A stretch of 14,295 nucleotides of DNA, from NCBI GenBank assembly GCA_902496375.1, contig CABVAS010000021.1, positions 1-14,295 of the forward strand, read 5' to 3'. Numbering within the stretch: position 1 is the first letter of the stretch; each line of letters begins with the position of its first letter. A program made the position numbers and the translations under genes. Source of the stretch: an uncultured Collinsella sp. GTDB lineage: Bacteria > Actinomycetota > Coriobacteriia > Coriobacteriales > Coriobacteriaceae. Below, piece by piece: positions 13,158 through 14,295 of this stretch. The notes beneath the pieces were generated by a model. The model was not told the DNA's origin. It did no database searches and saw only the letters and a list, made by a program, of their open reading frames with translations.

Positions 13158-13179
13158 GGGGCAAAGATAGCTTTGTCCC
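13158..13179. other. Hairpin in the PAP2 leader region
   Basis: GGGGCAAAG (13158-13166) pairs with CTTTGTCCC (13171-13179), nine pairs with one G-T, around ATAG. No T-run follows on the minus strand. It lies 43 bases upstream of the PAP2 start. Confidence 0.45.
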
Positions 13180-13194
13180 ATAAATACCCTTACA

Positions 13195-13329
13195 GGTTGA
13201 GCATAAGTGAGCGAAAACGTTCCATTTGTGGCAAGGTGGCCCGAAGGAGGAGGGAAGCGTACTTGCGTACGCGACCGACGAGTGAGGGTCAGATTGCCCA
13301 AATGGAGCGTTTGCAGCGTCGACCCGTTA
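13195..13329 (-). repeat. Structured intergenic repeat, copy B
   Basis: It shares four boxes with copy A: GGTTGAGCATAAGT, CATTTG-N-GGCAAGGTGG, AGATTG-N-CCAAATG and GCAGCGTCGA-N-CCGTTA. A 14-bp stem pairs 13215-13228 with 13299-13312 and continues after a one-base bulge (GGCAA with TTGCC). The inner hairpin is GCGTAC-TTGC-GTACGC (13257-13272). The terminal 12-bp hairpin of copies A and C is missing: the element ends at CCGTTA, whose TTA is the mfd stop codon. It fills most of the mfd-PAP2 gap. Confidence 0.8.
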
Positions 13330-14295
13330 GTCGTCGTCGCTGGCACCCAGTTGTTGCAGCAGCATGAGTGCCGCGGCCACGGGGCCGGTGCCGTCGTTGG
13401 CGTCGAGACCGCGACCCAGGCCGCTGCCCGCACCGGCGCCTGCCTTGTAGGGTACCGACAGCTTGCGGCTCTTGGGGAAGTTCACCGCGCCATAGCGGGT
13501 CTTAAGCTCAAAGGCCACCTTCTTGGGCACGTCGACGCCCAAAAACGTGATGCGGCCGCCACTGAGCGTGACGCTCTCGAGCCCCAGGCGCTCGCCGCGA
13601 ATGCGGATTCGTGCGCGATTGAACAGGTTGAGTCCCGCCAGCGGCAGCTCGCCATGCGCAGCCTCGGTCTCCTCCTGCACCTCATCGATGCTCTCTAGGT
13701 CCTCGGCCGCTGCGAGCTTACGGTACACGAGCACGCGCTGATCCACCGCCGGCAGGTACTCCTCGGACAAGAAGTAGTCGGCCGGCAGGTTAATACCCAC
13801 GCTCGCCGCCTCCACGCCGGCGTCGTCATCGCCGCGCGCCTCAGCCACGGCCTGGCCCAGCATCTGCGTAAACAGGTCAAAGCCCACGCTCGACAGGTTG
13901 CCGTGCTGCTCGGCTCCCATAAGCGAGCCGGCACCGCGAATCTCCAGGTCGCGCATGGCGATGCGCATGCCGCTGCCCAGGTCCTGGAACTCGGAAAGTG
14001 CGGTCAGGCGCGCCGTCGCCTCCTCGGTGAGCGGCAGCTCGCCCGGGAACATAAAGTACGCGTAGGCCTGCGTGGCAGAGCGGCCCACACGGCCCTTGAG
14101 CTGGTAGAGCTGTGCCAGACCCAGGCGCTGCGAGTCCTCGATGATGAGCGTGTTGGCGGTCGCGTTGTCGATGCCGCTCTCCACGATGGTCGTGGCGATG
14201 AGCACGTCGATCTTTTTGGTCGCGAACTCGATCATCACGTCCTCGACCTCGCGCGGGCTCATCTTGCCGTGCGCCACGCCCACGCGGGCCTCGGG
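13327..14295 (-). CDS. mfd: Transcription-repair coupling factor Mfd, C-terminal part (5' end outside window)
   Basis: About 322 residues of a much longer ATP-dependent DNA translocase that removes stalled RNA polymerase and recruits excision repair. Visible first is the second RecA-like domain with motif V (IATTIVESGID) and motif VI (QLYQLKGRVGRS). Then come the TRG region (QAYAYFMFPGELPLTEEA, SGMRIAMRDLEIRGAGSLMG, EQHGNLSSVGFDLFTQML) and the C-terminal D7-type domain (YLPAVDQRVLVYRKLA onward). RecG shares the helicase motifs but not this C-terminus. The last 30 residues are Gly/Ala-rich and end SDDD. The stop codon lies inside the edge of structured repeat B. The reading frame is open to the window edge, so the gene continues to the right. 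Confidence 0.96.
   Translation of the reverse strand, partial: PEARVGVAHGKMSPREVEDVMIEFATKKIDVLIATTIVESGIDNATANTLIIEDSQRLGLAQLYQLKGRVGRSATQAYAYFMFPGELPLTEEATARLTALSEFQDLGSGMRIAMRDLEIRGAGSLMGAEQHGNLSSVGFDLFTQMLGQAVAEARGDDDAGVEAASVGINLPADYFLSEEYLPAVDQRVLVYRKLAAAEDLESIDEVQEETEAAHGELPLAGLNLFNRARIRIRGERLGLESVTLSGGRITFLGVDVPKKVAFELKTRYGAVNFPKSRKLSVPYKAGAGAGSGLGRGLDANDGTGPVAAALMLLQQLGASDDD

Noticed and set aside
11811..13367. A 518-codon open frame on the plus strand
   Set aside because: It is a shadow of the aldolase, PAP2 and mfd genes in GC-rich DNA. Its translation is low-complexity, rich in His, Asp and Arg, spans several real genes and has no recognisable domain.
1..14295. CRISPR arrays, tRNA and rRNA genes
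   Set aside because: No regularly spaced identical repeats, tRNA cloverleaf or rRNA sequence was seen on either strand by eye.

Overview
The window reads as chromosomal DNA from a GC-rich gut actinobacterium of class Coriobacteriia, most likely Collinsella. This is inferred from gene content, strong GGAGG-type ribosome sites, and intergenic repeat families I remember from Collinsella genomes; no database was searched. Thirteen protein genes are supported. All but one lie on the minus strand, so transcription runs mostly from high to low coordinates.

Right part (10.5-14.3 kb): the C-terminal third of the transcription-repair coupling factor Mfd (cut by the window edge), a PAP2-family membrane phosphatase, a low-specificity threonine aldolase and a GNAT acetyltransferase, all on the minus strand. 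An intrinsic terminator after the aldolase overlaps the acetyltransferase ribosome site.

Central part (3.1-10.5 kb): a sugar-amine utilisation locus. A GntR/UTRA regulator (plus strand) diverges from a SIS-domain deglycase (SIS2). Next come an EamA/DMT exporter and a mannose-family PTS operon (fused IIAB, IIC, IID) ending in a second SIS deglycase (SIS1) and a strong terminator. Both SIS proteins resemble FrlB/GfrF-type 6-phosphofructosamine or glucosamine-type deglycases: each keeps the Glu/His pair 16 residues apart and a C-terminal RRYMWK tail. The simplest model is that the PTS imports and 6-phosphorylates Amadori compounds such as fructoselysine or glucoselysine, and the deglycases split them into sugar phosphate and amino acid. 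Two GntR regulators and two different operator-like motifs suggest separate control of the two deglycases.

Left part (0-3.1 kb): a HAD phosphatase/phosphomutase, a YitT-family membrane protein and a second GntR/UTRA regulator. An ACGT-N5-ACGT motif occurs upstream of this regulator, the PTS operon and (one mismatch) the DMT gene, suggesting one regulon.

The gaps are rich in repeats. The most striking is a roughly 135-160 bp element seen twice in full and once in part, always immediately 3' of a minus-strand stop codon. Its long stem differs in sequence between copies but keeps pairing, which points to a conserved RNA or single-stranded DNA structure. Others are a 119-bp nested inverted-repeat element (MITE-like), a cluster of TTGGGGAC REP-like units, and three copies of a short GGGACAGGT palindrome, one of which supplies the end of a coding sequence.
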